Below, piece by piece: positions 8,733 through 19,168 of a stretch of 64,000 nt of DNA. The notes below the pieces were generated by a model, which saw nothing but the letters and a program-made list of their open reading frames with translations, did not search any database and was not told the origin of the DNA. The DNA comes from Agrobacterium tumefaciens. GTDB taxonomy: Bacteria > Pseudomonadota > Alphaproteobacteria > Rhizobiales > Rhizobiaceae. The stretch spans positions 1,659,001 to 1,723,000 of the forward strand of contig CP048470.1 of NCBI GenBank assembly GCA_025559845.1, written 5' to 3'. A program made the position numbers and the translations under genes. The stretch's first letter is position 1; the number at the start of each line of letters is the position of its first letter.

Positions 8733-9722
8733 ATGAGCAAAATCGACCTTGATATTTCTAACCTGCCCGACACAACCGTGTCCGTGCGGGAGGTTTTCGG
8801 CATTGATACGGATCTGCGGGTTCCTGCCTATTCGCAGGGCGACGCCTATGTTCCCGACCTCGATCCAGACTATCTTTTCGACCGCGATACAACGCTTGCT
8901 ATTCTTGCCGGTTTTGCTCACAACCGACGTGTCATGGTGTCCGGCTTCCACGGAACCGGTAAATCTACCCATATCGAACAGGTCGCAGCGCGCCTCAACT
9001 GGCCTTGCGTTCGCGTCAACCTCGACAGCCATGTCAGCCGTATCGATCTCGTCGGCAAGGACGCTATCGTCCTGAAAGACGGCAAGCAGGTCACCGAATT
9101 CAAGGATGGCATTCTGCCATGGGCGTACCAGCACAATGTCGCGCTGGTCTTCGACGAATACGATGCCGGCCGCCCGGACGTGATGTTCGTTATTCAGCGC
9201 GTACTGGAATCCTCCGGTCGTCTGACGCTGCTTGACCAGAGCCGAGTTATCCGTCCTCATCCAGCCTTCCGCCTGTTTGCGACCGCAAACACCGTCGGCC
9301 TCGGAGATACCACCGGCCTCTACCACGGCACGCAGCAGATCAACCAGGCGCAGATGGACCGTTGGTCCATCGTGACGACGCTCAACTACCTGCCGCATGA
9401 GCAGGAAGTGAACATCATCGCTGCCAAGGTGAAGAGCTTCAACAACCCGAAGGGGCGTGAAACCGTTTCCAAAATGGTGCGGGTGGCTGACCTGACCCGT
9501 TCGGCCTTCATCAACGGCGACCTTTCGACCGTCATGAGCCCTCGTACGGTCATCACCTGGGCAGAAAACGCGGAAATCTTCGGCGATATCGCCTTCGCTT
9601 TCCGCGTGACCTTCCTCAACAAGTGCGACGAACTCGAGCGCACGCTGGTTGCGGAACAGTATCAGCGCGCATTCGGCGTTGAACTGAAGGAAAGCGCTGC
9701 GAACATCGTTTTGAGCGCCTGA
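8733..9722 (+). CDS. cobS: Cobaltochelatase subunit CobS
   Basis: The 329-residue AAA+ ATPase subunit of the aerobic cobaltochelatase, which inserts Co2+ into hydrogenobyrinic acid a,c-diamide. Walker A is [13 protein letters not shown] (near residue 72) and Walker B is [10 protein letters not shown]. The chosen ATG at 8733 has a GGAGAC ribosome site 4 nt upstream; an ATG at 8706 lacks one. cobT follows about 105 bp downstream. CobN is not in the window. Confidence 0.96.
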   Translation: MSKIDLDISNLPDTTVSVREVFGIDTDLRVPAYSQGDAYVPDLDPDYLFDRDTTLAILAGFAHNRRVMVSGFHGTGKSTHIEQVAARLNWPCVRVNLDSHVSRIDLVGKDAIVLKDGKQVTEFKDGILPWAYQHNVALVFDEYDAGRPDVMFVIQRVLESSGRLTLLDQSRVIRPHPAFRLFATANTVGLGDTTGLYHGTQQINQAQMDRWSIVTTLNYLPHEQEVNIIAAKVKSFNNPKGRETVSKMVRVADLTRSAFINGDLSTVMSPRTVITWAENAEIFGDIAFAFRVTFLNKCDELERTLVAEQYQRAFGVELKESAANIVLSA

Positions 9723-9826
9723 TTTTTCCGGTTTTCCGGGAAACATCACCGATGACGTGAAGGCGCCGAAGGGCCGCGCATCTCCGATGGGCGGCTCTGG
9801 GGCGTCGAGAATCGACAGGAAAGACA

Positions 9827-11728
9827 ATGGCAGGGCGCGGCGACAATTCCAGAGCGAAACCGGGTACGGCGATCGATACGGAGCCGCTACGCCAGGCGAT
9901 TGCCGGCTGCGTAAGATCGGTTGCAGGAGATTCCGAGGTCGAGGTTGTATTTGCAAACGAGCGACCCGGTCTTGCTGGCGAGCGTATGCGTTTGCCGGAA
10001 ATTTCCAAGAAGCCGACCGCGCAGGAAATCGCCATCACGCGTGGACTTGGCGATTCCATGGCGCTACGCCTTGCCTGCCATGACAGCGATGTGCATGCGA
10101 CCATGTCTCCGCAGGGAACCGATGCCCGGCTGATCTTCGATGCAGTGGAGCAGGCGCGCGTTGAATCAATCGGTGCTTTGCGCATGCCCGGCATGGCTTC
10201 CAACATTCGCGCCATGAACACCGAGAAATATGCCAAGGCGAATTTTTCGGACATCAGCACACAGAACGATGCGCCAATTGCCGAGGCGGTGGCGATGCTC
10301 GTGCGCGAAAAGCTGACCGGCGAAAAGCCGCCTGCAAGCGCGGGCAAGGTTCTCGACCTTTGGCGGGACTTCATTGAGGACAAGGCCGCCGGCGATCTCG
10401 ACGATCTGTCCAATGTCATCAGCGACCAGAAGGCGTTCTCGAAGCTGGTTCGCAAAATGCTGACGTCCATGCAGATGGCAGAGGATTTCGGCGACGACGA
10501 CAACGAGCCGGAAAGCCAGGAGGCCGATTCAGACGAGGATCAGCCGCGGACCAACGAGACCGAAGAAGAACAGGTCGAGGAGGAAGCCGGTTCCGACGCG
10601 ACGCCCGCTGATGAGAACGAAGCCTCGCAAGAGGAAATGGAAGAAGGCGAGATGGACGGTGCCGAGATGTCGGACGAGGAAATGTCCGACGATCTCGACG
10701 AGGATTCCGAGACACCAGGTGAAACACGCCGACCCAACAGCCCGTTTGACGATTTCAACGAGAAGGTCGACTACCGCATCTTCACGCAGGAGTTTGACGA
10801 GGAAATTCATGCCGAGGAACTTTGCGATGAGGCGGAACTCGACCGTCTGCGCGCCTTCCTCGACAAGCAGCTTGCCCATCTTCAGGGCGCTGTCGGACGT
10901 CTCGCGAACCGTCTCCAGCGCCGCCTGATGGCGCAGCAGAATCGCTCTTGGGATTTCGATCTGGAAGAGGGCTATCTCGATCCGGCGCGTCTCGTGCGTC
11001 TCATCATCGATCCGATGCAGCCGCTGTCCTTCAAGAAGGAACGCGACACCAAGTTCCGCGACACGGTCGTGTCGCTCGTCATCGACAATTCCGGTTCGAT
11101 GCGTGGCCGTCCGATCACCGTTGCCGCGACGTGCGCCGATATTCTGGCGCGTACACTGGAGCGCTCGGGCGTCAAGGTGGAAATTCTCGGCTTCACCACC
11201 AAGGCATGGAAGGGTGGCCAATCGCGCGAGCAGTGGCTGGCCAACAGCAAGCCTGCTTCGCCGGGGCGCCTCAACGATTTGCGCCACATCATCTACAAGT
11301 CCGCAGATGCGCCATGGCGCCGCGCTCGTCGCAATCTTGGCCTGATGATGCGCGAGGGCCTGCTGAAAGAAAACATCGATGGTGAAGCGCTGATGTGGGC
11401 GCACAACCGCCTGATTGGCCGTCCTGAGCAGCGCAAGATCATGATGATGATTTCGGACGGTGCGCCAGTCGACGACTCCACGCTCTCGGTCAATCCGGGC
11501 AACTACCTTGAACGGCACCTGCGGGCTGTGATCGAGCAGATCGAAACACGGTCGCCTGTCGAACTGCTCGCTATTGGTATCGGCCATGACGTGACCCGTT
11601 ATTATCGCCGCGCTGTTACCATCGTGGATGCGGATGAACTGGCCGGTGCGATGACCGAACAGCTTGCCGCGCTCTTTGAGGACACCAATTCGTCCGCCGC
11701 GCCGCGCCGGGTTCGCCGTGCAGGATAA
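9827..11728 (+). CDS. cobT: Cobaltochelatase subunit CobT
   Basis: The 633-residue partner of CobS in the ATP-dependent cobalt chelatase. It has an N-terminal region of about 210 residues, a long acidic linker (about 220-305, Glu/Asp-rich), and a C-terminal von Willebrand A domain with the MIDAS motif DNSGSM (near residue 423). A GGAAAG ribosome site precedes the ATG. The last 11 bases overlap a GTG start of the next gene. Confidence 0.96.
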   Translation: MAGRGDNSRAKPGTAIDTEPLRQAIAGCVRSVAGDSEVEVVFANERPGLAGERMRLPEISKKPTAQEIAITRGLGDSMALRLACHDSDVHATMSPQGTDARLIFDAVEQARVESIGALRMPGMASNIRAMNTEKYAKANFSDISTQNDAPIAEAVAMLVREKLTGEKPPASAGKVLDLWRDFIEDKAAGDLDDLSNVISDQKAFSKLVRKMLTSMQMAEDFGDDDNEPESQEADSDEDQPRTNETEEEQVEEEAGSDATPADENEASQEEMEEGEMDGAEMSDEEMSDDLDEDSETPGETRRPNSPFDDFNEKVDYRIFTQEFDEEIHAEELCDEAELDRLRAFLDKQLAHLQGAVGRLANRLQRRLMAQQNRSWDFDLEEGYLDPARLVRLIIDPMQPLSFKKERDTKFRDTVVSLVIDNSGSMRGRPITVAATCADILARTLERSGVKVEILGFTTKAWKGGQSREQWLANSKPASPGRLNDLRHIIYKSADAPWRRARRNLGLMMREGLLKENIDGEALMWAHNRLIGRPEQRKIMMMISDGAPVDDSTLSVNPGNYLERHLRAVIEQIETRSPVELLAIGIGHDVTRYYRRAVTIVDADELAGAMTEQLAALFEDTNSSAAPRRVRRAG

Positions 11729-12743
11729 GCGGGGCGGGGGTTTCTCGGCTCGCAATTGTCTGGCAGCGGTGGTTTTTTTTACTGCGACGTCATTGGTTCC
11801 AGCACCCATCGGTGCATCTACAATCGATGTGCCGGTCGCATCGCGCTTGCTTGCCAATTTCGAAGTCGGGACCAGTGCCAGCCGGTTTGGCAAGCTGGAG
11901 TTCGTCGGCGGACTGGTGATGAGCTCTCCCGAAAAGCTTTTCGGTGCTATATCAAGCATTCGTTTTCGCCCGGACGGTGAAAATTTCGTGGCAGTGCTGG
12001 ATACCGGGCACTGGTTGACCGGCAAGATCACGCGCGGTGATAGTGGTGCGCTTTCCGGCGTTTCCGACGTTCGCATAGCACCAATGCTGGACATAAGCGG
12101 ACGCGAACCTACCCGGAAAATGGATGTCGACGCGGAGGGCCTGGCGCTTCGTGGCGACAAGGTTTTCGTCAGCTATGAGCAGCGACATCGGATTGATATC
12201 TTCCCAGATCCAGGTTTTGAGAGCTCCAAACCCATAGGGCGGTTGCCGCATCTCATTCCCAACAACGAACTGCGCTCGAATGGTGGCATGGAAGCTCTGG
12301 CGGTTTCGCCGGTCGATTCTCTGCTGAAGGGCGCGATGGTGGTTGTTGCCGAGAAGAGTATAGACGCCGATGGAAACCTGCTTGCGGCCGTCCTGGAAGG
12401 CCCTCTGAAGGGTTCCTTTGCTGTCGCCCATCATCCGTCCTTCGACGTGACCGACGGCGCCTTCCTGCTCAATGGTGACCTTTTACTTCTGGAGCGGCGG
12501 TTCAATTTTGCCGAGGGCGTCGGTATGCGCATCCGCCGTATCCGAGCAGAGGATATCAAGCCAGGAGCTGTCGTCGATGGAGAGATCCTGCTCGAAGCTG
12601 GCATGGTTTACCAGATCGACAATATGGAAGGCATGGACGTGGTAAAAGGGCCTGATGGCTCGACACGTCTCATCATCGTCTCCGACGACAATCATTCCTT
12701 CCTCCAGCGCAATCTGATGCTGGAGTTCAAACTGGTTGAATGA
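11718..12743 (+). CDS. Secreted phytase-like esterase domain protein
   Basis: About 341 residues with a signal peptide (hydrophobic [17 protein letters not shown], cleavage near IGAS) followed by a beta-propeller-like 'esterase-like activity of phytase' domain (PF13449 type; [11 protein letters not shown] and DVDAEGLAL are typical). Its substrate is unknown. The GTG start at 11718 is inferred because it opens directly on the signal peptide and overlaps the cobT stop by 11 nt. An ATG at 11664 lies deep inside cobT and would put a long leader before the signal. Confidence 0.75.
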   Translation: MQDKRGGGFSARNCLAAVVFFTATSLVPAPIGASTIDVPVASRLLANFEVGTSASRFGKLEFVGGLVMSSPEKLFGAISSIRFRPDGENFVAVLDTGHWLTGKITRGDSGALSGVSDVRIAPMLDISGREPTRKMDVDAEGLALRGDKVFVSYEQRHRIDIFPDPGFESSKPIGRLPHLIPNNELRSNGGMEALAVSPVDSLLKGAMVVVAEKSIDADGNLLAAVLEGPLKGSFAVAHHPSFDVTDGAFLLNGDLLLLERRFNFAEGVGMRIRRIRAEDIKPGAVVDGEILLEAGMVYQIDNMEGMDVVKGPDGSTRLIIVSDDNHSFLQRNLMLEFKLVE

Positions 12744-12746
12744 AAA

Positions 12747-12771
12747 AAAAGCCCGCTTTCGCGGGCTTTTA
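12747..12771. terminator. Bidirectional rho-independent terminator
   Basis: GCCCGC-TTTC-GCGGGC (12751-12766) is flanked by an A-run on the left and a T-run on the right. It sits between the phytase-like gene and the convergent transporter gene, and can serve both. Confidence 0.9.
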
Positions 12772-12783
12772 TCAAATCCACAA

Positions 12784-13419
12784 TCAGAGTGCTTTTGCCG
12801 GTGGCATTGGCTTCAATGTGTTCATCAGCGCGCCATAGGGCAGCAGCATCACGAGACCAACAAGAACCTTCACAGAAAGATCGCCAAGCGCCCAGGAGAT
12901 CCAGCGTGGTGCTTCCTGTGCGAAAATGCCGAGGATGGGAGCGCTCTCGATCGCGAAGGCATCGTTCGGGCCAACGAAGGAGAAACTCGCCGCAAAGGCG
13001 ATGGAGAAGAACAATGCGGTGTCCAGCACCGAACCGAGCATCGAACCGGCCAGCGGTGCATGCCACCAGCGCTGACGGCGCAGGCGATTGAAGACAGAGA
13101 TATCGAGCAGCTGGCCGATCAGATAGGCCGTGCCTGAGGCGACAGCGATACGCGGAATCGAGGTCCAGAAGGAAAGCGTCACACCGACGACGAAGCCGGC
13201 AAGTACCACGCGTCGTGCAATCGACGGGCCGAACTGCCTGTTCGTCAGATCGGTCACAAGAAAAGCGATTGGGTAGGTGAAGGCACCCCAGGTCAGCAGG
13301 TCTCCGAGGTTGACCCCAAAGAGCGATCCGGACAACGGGTACTGTACGAGAATATTGGATGCGACGACGACAAGCGTCATCAGAAGTACGTAAACAACCG
13401 TGTAGCGTAGGTAAGGCAT
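12784..13419 (-). CDS. Queuosine precursor transporter, YhhQ/VUT family
   Basis: A 211-residue integral membrane protein with about six hydrophobic segments. The sequence (NLGDLLTWGAFTYPIAFLVTD, then RQFGPSIARR) is that of the YhhQ/VUT family, which imports preQ0 or preQ1 for queuosine tRNA modification. The start at 13419 (MPYLRYTVV) is chosen over one at 13554, whose extra 45 residues look non-coding and cross the rpmB terminator. I looked for a preQ1 riboswitch in the leader and saw none. Confidence 0.88.
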   Translation of the reverse strand: MPYLRYTVVYVLLMTLVVVASNILVQYPLSGSLFGVNLGDLLTWGAFTYPIAFLVTDLTNRQFGPSIARRVVLAGFVVGVTLSFWTSIPRIAVASGTAYLIGQLLDISVFNRLRRQRWWHAPLAGSMLGSVLDTALFFSIAFAASFSFVGPNDAFAIESAPILGIFAQEAPRWISWALGDLSVKVLVGLVMLLPYGALMNTLKPMPPAKAL

Positions 13420-13527
13420 TTTTTTATCCTGGGTGATGCCACCAGTTCGGGCTGCGGACTGAAAAAAGAAGAACGGTGTTCTGTTCGTCCGATGCCAAAA
13501 CAAAAAGCGTGTTACTGAAACACACAA

Positions 13528-13559
13528 AAGGCCTGAGTGGCAAAAGCCATTCAAGCCTT
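13528..13559 (-). terminator. Terminator after rpmB
   Basis: A 14-position stem (arms 13528-13541 and 13546-13559, one mismatch and one G-U pair, loop of four A on the plus strand) is followed on the minus strand by TTTTGTGTGTTT. It lies 29 nt past the rpmB stop and before the transporter gene. Confidence 0.8.
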
Positions 13560-13588
13560 CTGAATGTCGTTAAGAATGAAGCCGCTTA

Positions 13589-13879
13589 TTAAGCAGCTTC
13601 AGCCGTCTTCTTTGCGATCTGGCGACGCAGCAGACGAGCGCGCATCGACAGTTCGTTTTCGTCGGACTTCAGAAGGAAGGCATCGAGGCCGCCACGGTGT
13701 TCGACCGAGCGGAGAGCCGCTGCGGAAACACGCAGGCGGAAACGCTGGCTAAGAACATCGGAGATCAACGTGACTTGGCAGAGGTTCGGAAGGAACCGGC
13801 GCTTGGTCTTGTTGTTGGCGTGGCTGACGTTGTTGCCCGTCTGGACGCCCTTGCCGGTCAATTCGCATACACGGGACAT
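13589..13879 (-). CDS. rpmB: 50S ribosomal protein L28
   Basis: A 96-residue L28 with the conserved N terminus [20 protein letters not shown] and the basic region [11 protein letters not shown]. It is a structural protein of the large ribosomal subunit. It is transcribed alone, with a near-consensus promoter upstream and its own terminator downstream. Confidence 0.97.
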   Translation of the reverse strand: MSRVCELTGKGVQTGNNVSHANNKTKRRFLPNLCQVTLISDVLSQRFRLRVSAAALRSVEHRGGLDAFLLKSDENELSMRARLLRRQIAKKTAEAA

Positions 13880-13919
13880 GGGTACACCTATTTCGTTTCG
13901 TCTGTTTCACCACTCGGTC

Positions 13920-13942
13920 GCCACCGGCAAAACCCGGGTGGC
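13920..13942 (-). other. Hairpin in the rpmB 5' leader
   Basis: GCCACC and GGTGGC arms, extended inward by a GG/CC pair around a bulged C, fold into a stem-loop about 40-60 nt upstream of the rpmB start and inside the predicted transcript. There is no T-run, so it is not a terminator. Function is unknown. Confidence 0.5.
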
Positions 13943-13974
13943 AATCCAACTGGCCATGATTGGAAAGTTGCGGT

Positions 13975-14003
13975 TCTATAGTCAGGCACGCTTTAACAGT
14001 CAA
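13975..14003 (-). promoter_or_regulatory. Sigma-70 promoter of rpmB
   Basis: On the minus strand TTGACT (13998-14003) and TATAGA (13975-13980) are separated by exactly 17 nt. This is close to consensus and lies about 95 nt upstream of rpmB. Confidence 0.75.
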
Positions 14004-14131
14004 GTCGCTCGCGAGCAAATGAACGGAAATTACGGCGTTTTCAACCGGCATCCGCTTTTTTCTTGCCACAACTCGGCGTATATCATCGCCCGACAAGGCC
14101 TTTTAAGGGGCCGCTTTTAGGGTGATATCCG

Positions 14132-14905
14132 ATGTTTGCCAGAGGACAAAGGTTTTTCTTGGCTGCCGCGATGGCTTTTGCGGGTGTAGGCCCGTCTTTC
14201 GCTGCTGAAGCACGCCATACGAGTGAATACAGCATCAATCTGGGTATCCTGCCCATAGCGCGAGCCAGTTTTTCGACTCGCATGGACGGCCCCAATTATT
14301 CGATTTCCGGCTCCTTCAGTGCTGCCGGGCTGGCAAGCGTCCTCAAGGACATTTCCGGCAAGACGACTGTCTCGGGTGCCAAACGTGGAAACCGGCTGCA
14401 GGCTAACGCCTATTCGCTGGTCTACAAGGATGGCAAGCGCGTCCGAACCTATGATGTTGTCTATCGCAACGGCAATGTGACCTCGACGACCGTCAAGCCG
14501 GAGCCAAAAGCCAGGCCAGACAACTGGGTCGAGGTGAAGGATCGCGACCTGCGATCTGTACTCGACCCTATCTCGGGTCTCATCATCCCCGCGGGTGGAA
14601 GAATTTGCCCGACTCGCCTGCCGATCTATGACGGTGAGTCGCGCCTGGATCTGGTCCTGAGTTCGAGTGGCACCAAGCCCTTCAAGACGCAGGGCTTCAG
14701 CGGCGACGCAGTCGTCTGCAAGGCGCGCTACGTGCCGCGTTCCGGATACCGGCAGGGGCGGAAGGACATCGAGTATCTGAAATCGATCTCGATGGAGATC
14801 TGGTTTGCCAAATCCGACGCAATGGATGTGTACGCACCGGTCTATGCGGTCATCCCGACTCGCGTTGGCCAGGTCTACATCACTGCGACGAAATACGGCG
14901 GCTGA
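14132..14905 (+). CDS. DUF3108 domain protein, exported
   Basis: A 257-residue protein with a Sec-type signal peptide (FFLAAAMAFAGVGPSFAAEA, cleavage near residue 25) followed by a DUF3108 domain. The family is periplasmic or outer-membrane-associated with a beta-rich fold and no established activity. YSINLGILPIARASFST near the N terminus is the typical start of the domain. It is a single gene with an AGGGTGAT ribosome-site region before the ATG, convergent with the cupin gene. Confidence 0.8.
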   Translation: MFARGQRFFLAAAMAFAGVGPSFAAEARHTSEYSINLGILPIARASFSTRMDGPNYSISGSFSAAGLASVLKDISGKTTVSGAKRGNRLQANAYSLVYKDGKRVRTYDVVYRNGNVTSTTVKPEPKARPDNWVEVKDRDLRSVLDPISGLIIPAGGRICPTRLPIYDGESRLDLVLSSSGTKPFKTQGFSGDAVVCKARYVPRSGYRQGRKDIEYLKSISMEIWFAKSDAMDVYAPVYAVIPTRVGQVYITATKYGG

Positions 14906-14910
14906 CGGGT

Positions 14911-15354
14911 CTAGAGCGCATCGCCCGGCGTCCAGCCGGGCTCTGCCATAACGAAACTCGAAAAAGCAAAGCCTGGCGATACGGTGCAGCCGACGAGAGT
15001 GAAAACTCCAAGGCTTTCGGCGGATTGCCAGCAATTCGCCGGAACTATCACCTGCGGTCGCTCTCCCGCCAATATTGCCGGGCCAAGTGTGAAGGTCTGT
15101 ACTTCCCTGCCCTCTTGCGAGAGGTGCAGGGAAATCGGTGCACCGGCGTAATAGTGCCAGACTTCCGCAGCATCAGTCACGCGGTGCCAGTGCGACCGTT
15201 GCCCCTTCTCAAGAAGATAATAGATCGCTGTCGAATGGCCGCGCTCTCCACCCGCCTTGTCGCGGAAGGTCTGGTGGTAGAACCCTCCCTCGGGGTGTGG
15301 TTCCAGTCCAAGCTCGCGGATAATCGCTTCGGCCGAAAGCTCTGCCGTGCTCAT
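14911..15354 (-). CDS. DUF985 cupin protein
   Basis: A 147-residue single-domain cupin of the DUF985 group. [12 protein letters not shown] at the start and the cupin core [17 protein letters not shown] (metal-binding-type His residues) identify the family. Enzymatic function is not established. Its start overlaps the gloB stop by 4 nt, so it is the second gene of a gloB operon. Confidence 0.85.
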   Translation of the reverse strand: MSTAELSAEAIIRELGLEPHPEGGFYHQTFRDKAGGERGHSTAIYYLLEKGQRSHWHRVTDAAEVWHYYAGAPISLHLSQEGREVQTFTLGPAILAGERPQVIVPANCWQSAESLGVFTLVGCTVSPGFAFSSFVMAEPGWTPGDAL

Positions 15355-16124
15355 TGGAAATTATCCTTGCGGGTACGAATTTCTGCGAAGACCTCTGCGT
15401 CCGTTGCATCCGCAAGGCCAAGATGCGCACGAATCTTTCCGTCTGCTACCCGCATGTAGGGGTTGGTCTGTTTTTCCAGGCCAATGGTGGTCGGGATGGT
15501 GAACTCGTTTTCCCTGCGCAGGACGTCAACATGCGCAGCACGCGTCTGCAATTCCACATTGTCCGGATCAATTGTCAGCGCGAACCGGGCATTCGACAGA
15601 GTGTATTCGTGGCCGAAATAAACCCTGGTGTCGTCAGGCAGGGCCATGAGCTTCTGGAAGGAGTGCCACATATCGGTAGCCGGACGTTCGAACAGGCGGC
15701 CGCAGCCCATGGCAAACAGCGTGTCTGCAGCAAACAGTAGCCCGTCGTCAGGCAGGTGATAACAGATATGACCCGCGGTATGACCGGGCGTGGCAATGAC
15801 CTGAACGCGGCGGCCTGCAAATTCGAACTCGTCGCCATCCGCCTGCGAACGATCGAGGCCGGGAATCGCCACAGCTTCATCGTAGGGGCCGTGAATTTCG
15901 CAATGGTAGCGCTCCTTCAGCGCCAGATTGGCTTCGACATGGTCCTGGTGATGATGCGTGGTAAAGATGTGGGTCAGTTTCCAGCCGTGTCCTTCAAGCG
16001 CCCGGAGGATAGGGCCTTCTTCCGGGGCATCGATGGCGGCAGTTGCGCCGGTCTCGGGATCGTGCAGCAGAACCCCAAAATTGTCGCTGCGGCAAAGAAA
16101 GACGTCTATTTCCAAAGGTTTCAT
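15351..16124 (-). CDS. gloB: Hydroxyacylglutathione hydrolase (glyoxalase II)
   Basis: A 257-residue metallo-beta-lactamase-fold enzyme that hydrolyses S-lactoylglutathione to lactate and glutathione in methylglyoxal detoxification. The binuclear metal motif [12 protein letters not shown] is present, with further ligand His at PGHTAGH and the C-terminal GHEYTLSNA. The start at 16124 (MKPLEID) is preferred to 16151. It is divergent from the methyltransferase gene across about 107 bp and coupled to the cupin gene. Confidence 0.93.
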   Translation of the reverse strand: MKPLEIDVFLCRSDNFGVLLHDPETGATAAIDAPEEGPILRALEGHGWKLTHIFTTHHHQDHVEANLALKERYHCEIHGPYDEAVAIPGLDRSQADGDEFEFAGRRVQVIATPGHTAGHICYHLPDDGLLFAADTLFAMGCGRLFERPATDMWHSFQKLMALPDDTRVYFGHEYTLSNARFALTIDPDNVELQTRAAHVDVLRRENEFTIPTTIGLEKQTNPYMRVADGKIRAHLGLADATDAEVFAEIRTRKDNFQ

Positions 16125-16231
16125 CGTGTCCTCTCCATTTGCCGGGGCCAACCCGGCGCAATCGTCCGCCTGACGTTCAATGTAAGGATAGCCGCCTTGA
16201 AGTCCAACCGTCTGATGCTACATTCTCGCGC

Positions 16232-16993
16232 ATGAATACCGATATTGTCGATCTGCGCGAATTCTATCACTCTCCGCTTGGCCGGTCGGCGGAGCAGGCG
16301 ATCACCATGGCGCTATCGACGCTCTGGCCACCCTTGCCGGATGAGCGACTGGTAGGGCTCGGCTACGCGGTGCCATTTCTCGACCGTTTTCGCCGTGACA
16401 CGGAGCGTACCTTTGCCTTCATGCCCGCAGGGCAGGGGGCGGTGAATTGGCCGGCCGGAGAGCTTTCTTCAACGGCGCTGATTTTCGACGAGGAGCTTCC
16501 GCTGCCCGATTCGTCGATCGATCGCGTGTTGATGGTCCATTCGCTTGAGTTTGCCGAAAACCCGCGCGAAAGCCTCAAGGAGCTCTGGCGCGTGCTGGCG
16601 CCTGGTGGGCGTCTGGTTATCGTTGTGCCGAATCGGCGAGGTGTCTGGGCGCGGATGGAGCACACGCCTTTCGGGTCTGGCCGCCCTTATTCACGCAGCC
16701 AGTTGACCGCGCTCTTGCGTGAAACCAATTTTACGCCGGGTGCGACAGCGGAGGCGTTGTTCTTTCCGCCAACGACAAGCCGACCTGTTCTGAAATTCAG
16801 GCGTTATCTAGAGCACACGGGGCGCAGGCTCTGGCCGTTGTTTTCTGGTGTCATCATAGTCGAAGCCCAGAAGCGGCTTTATCAGGGGCTGCCTGTTACA
16901 CAGCGGGCATCACGTCGGGTTTTTGTGCCCGTTCTCGCGCCGCAAGGGGTTCCGACCACGAGATCCGGTCTCGATACGCGAAACCGGCGCTGA
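16232..16993 (+). CDS. Class I SAM-dependent methyltransferase
   Basis: A 253-residue protein with a Methyltransf_11-type core: DSSIDRVLMVHSLEFAENP is motif II/III and LWRVLAPGGRLVIVVPN is the strand 4-5 region. The first SAM glycine motif is degenerate (FMPAGQGAVNWPA), so binding should be checked. The substrate is unknown. The ATG at 16232 is favoured because upstream codons run through the gloB leader. It is the only gene in its unit and ends at a terminator. Confidence 0.8.
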   Translation: MNTDIVDLREFYHSPLGRSAEQAITMALSTLWPPLPDERLVGLGYAVPFLDRFRRDTERTFAFMPAGQGAVNWPAGELSSTALIFDEELPLPDSSIDRVLMVHSLEFAENPRESLKELWRVLAPGGRLVIVVPNRRGVWARMEHTPFGSGRPYSRSQLTALLRETNFTPGATAEALFFPPTTSRPVLKFRRYLEHTGRRLWPLFSGVIIVEAQKRLYQGLPVTQRASRRVFVPVLAPQGVPTTRSGLDTRNRR

Positions 16994-17020
16994 CCCTCGA
17001 CAAAACGACCATTCCGGTCT

Positions 17021-17041
17021 AATGCCTGCGGCATTGTTTTT
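17021..17041 (+). terminator. Terminator after the methyltransferase gene
   Basis: AATGCC-TGC-GGCATT is followed by GTTTTTG. It lies 28 nt past the stop codon and before hisC. Confidence 0.75.
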
Positions 17042-17077
17042 GCCGGATTTCCCGGCGTTATTCCGAAGGTCGATCAA

Positions 17078-18184
17078 ATGAGTGCAGAGCTTAGCCAACC
17101 TGTTCCGCGTCCAGGTATCCTGGATATCGCCGCGTATGTTCCGGGCAAGGAGCATGTCGACGGCGTCGCAAAGGTTTACAAGCTCTCCTCCAACGAAACA
17201 CCGCTTGGTCCAAGCCCGAAGGCCATAGAGGCATTCGGCACTGCCGCCAGCCATCTGGAAATTTATCCCGACGGCCAGGCCATTGCGCTGCGCCAGGCGA
17301 TTGCCGACGTTCATGGCCTTAACATTGCGAACATCCTGTGCGGCAATGGTTCGGACGAGTTGCTTGGCCTGCTCTGCCATGTCTATCTCGGCGCGGGTGA
17401 CGAGGCGATCATCACAGAGCACGGTTTTCTCGTCTACAAGATCCAGATCATGGGCGCTGGTGCGACACCCGTCACCGTGAAGGAGAAGGATTGCACCGTT
17501 GATGTGGATGCGATCCTCGCCGCTGTGACCGCGAAGACGAAGATGGTGTTCATTGCCAATCCCGGCAATCCGACGGGCACCTATGTTCCAGTTGCGGAAA
17601 TCCGCCGTCTGCAGTCTTCGTTGCCGAAGAACGTTCTTCTGGTGCTGGATGCGGCCTATGCGGAATACGTGCGCAAGAACGATTACGAGGCTGGTCTTGA
17701 ACTTGTGTCGGGTAACCGCAACGTCGTGATGACCCGGACCTTCTCCAAGGTCTATGGCCTTGCAGCACTGCGCGTCGGCTGGATGTATGGCCCGGCCGAT
17801 ATCATCGATGCGCTGAATCGCGTTCGTGGCCCCTTCAACATGAGCGCACCTGCCATAGCTGCCGGTGCCGCAGCGATCCGCGATCAGGCTTTCGTTGAAA
17901 AGGCTGTGTCCCACAACGCCGTCTGGCAGGAAAAGCTTACGACGACATTTGCCGGCCTCGGTCTGACGGTCACGCCATCGGTGACGAATTTCATCCTCAT
18001 CCACTTCCCGGAACAGGATGGTAAACGTGCATCCGACGCCGACGAGTTCCTCAGCCGGCGCGGTTACATCCTGCGTGCGGTCCGGGGCTACGGCTTCCCG
18101 AATGCGCTGCGCATGACAATCGGCTCGGAAGAGGCCAACCTCGGCGTTATCGCCGCCCTGACCGAGTTCATGGGACGGTCGTGA
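17078..18184 (+). CDS. hisC: Histidinol-phosphate aminotransferase
   Basis: A 368-residue fold-type I PLP aminotransferase. [13 protein letters not shown] at the N terminus and the PLP-lysine region [17 protein letters not shown] identify a HisC-type enzyme, and the conserved NPGNPTGTY is present. It transaminates imidazole acetol phosphate. Coupling to the downstream prephenate/arogenate dehydrogenase suggests it may also serve aromatic amino acid synthesis, as such HisC paralogues do; that is inference. Confidence 0.9.
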   Translation: MSAELSQPVPRPGILDIAAYVPGKEHVDGVAKVYKLSSNETPLGPSPKAIEAFGTAASHLEIYPDGQAIALRQAIADVHGLNIANILCGNGSDELLGLLCHVYLGAGDEAIITEHGFLVYKIQIMGAGATPVTVKEKDCTVDVDAILAAVTAKTKMVFIANPGNPTGTYVPVAEIRRLQSSLPKNVLLVLDAAYAEYVRKNDYEAGLELVSGNRNVVMTRTFSKVYGLAALRVGWMYGPADIIDALNRVRGPFNMSAPAIAAGAAAIRDQAFVEKAVSHNAVWQEKLTTTFAGLGLTVTPSVTNFILIHFPEQDGKRASDADEFLSRRGYILRAVRGYGFPNALRMTIGSEEANLGVIAALTEFMGRS

Positions 18185-19113
18185 TGGGCGAGGTGTTGTT
18201 TGAACGCATTGCGCTGATCGGCATTGGCCTTATCGGCTCGTCTATCGCGCGCGACGTCAAGGAGCTTGGGCTCGCACGGCATGTGGTCATTTCGACCCGC
18301 AGCGAAGACACGTTAAAACGGGCGGAAGAACTCGAACTCGGTACCGAATACACCGTGTCGGCAGCGAAGGCCGTGGAAGACGCTGATCTCATCATCGTTT
18401 CCGTCCCGGTCGGTGCGTCGGAGAGCGTCGCAAAACAGATCGCTCCGCATCTCAAACCCGGCGCCATTGTGACTGATGTTGGTTCAACCAAGGCATCGGT
18501 CATCGCACAGATGGCGCCGCATATGCCCGACAATGTCCACTTCATTCCGGGTCACCCGCTGGCGGGTACGGAAAAGTCAGGCCCCGATGCAGGCTTCGCG
18601 GGTCTTTTCCGTGAGCGCTGGTGCATTTTCACGCCTCTGCCTGGTACAGACGAGCATGCACTGGAGAAGCTGAAGGGCTTCTGGCAGGCGCTGGGTTCTC
18701 GTGTGGACGAAATGGATGCGGAACACCACGACAAGGTGCTGGCGATAGTTTCGCACCTGCCGCACATCATCGCGTACAACATTGTCGGTACCGCAGATGA
18801 TCTGGAGACGGTAACGGAATCGGAAGTCATCAAGTATTCCGCGTCAGGTTTTCGTGATTTCACCCGTCTGGCAGCTTCCGATCCGACCATGTGGCGCGAC
18901 GTATGCCTGCACAACAAGGATGCCATCCTAGAAATGCTGGCGCGGTTTTCTGAAGATCTTGCCTATTTGCAGCGAGCGATCCGTTGGGGTGAGGGCGACA
19001 AGCTGTTCGAACTCTTCACGCGCACCCGCACCATCCGCCGCTCGATCATTCAGGCAGGTCAGGATGTAGATGCGCCGGACTTCGGCCGTCACGCGCTCGA
19101 TCAGAAAAAATAA
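18184..19113 (+). CDS. Prephenate/arogenate dehydrogenase family protein
   Basis: A 309-residue NAD(P)-dependent enzyme of tyrosine synthesis (TyrA/TyrC type). The Rossmann motif is ALIGIGLIGSSIA near the N terminus, and the catalytic-region His is in HPLAGTEKSGPDAG. No chorismate mutase or ACT domain is fused. It overlaps the hisC stop by 1 nt (TGATG); a GTG at 18181 is a possible alternative start. With hisC it forms a short operon ended by a strong hairpin. Confidence 0.9.
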   Translation: MGEVLFERIALIGIGLIGSSIARDVKELGLARHVVISTRSEDTLKRAEELELGTEYTVSAAKAVEDADLIIVSVPVGASESVAKQIAPHLKPGAIVTDVGSTKASVIAQMAPHMPDNVHFIPGHPLAGTEKSGPDAGFAGLFRERWCIFTPLPGTDEHALEKLKGFWQALGSRVDEMDAEHHDKVLAIVSHLPHIIAYNIVGTADDLETVTESEVIKYSASGFRDFTRLAASDPTMWRDVCLHNKDAILEMLARFSEDLAYLQRAIRWGEGDKLFELFTRTRTIRRSIIQAGQDVDAPDFGRHALDQKK

Positions 19114-19133
19114 GATCGTGTTGTCACTTTAGA

Positions 19134-19160
19134 AAAATGGCCGGGTTGACCGGCCATTTT
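19134..19160. terminator. Bidirectional terminator
   Basis: AAAATGGCCGG and CCGGCCATTTT, an 11-bp perfect stem with a 5-nt loop, lies between two convergent genes. Confidence 0.9.
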
Positions 19161-19168
19161 CATTTCCA

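Noticed and set aside
10529..12160. 543-codon minus-strand frame
   Set aside because: It mirrors the cobT acidic region and VWA domain, which are clearly coding on the plus strand.
12784..13560. preQ1 riboswitch ahead of the queuosine-precursor transporter
   Set aside because: The leader contains the rpmB terminator but no pseudoknot-type aptamer I could recognise.
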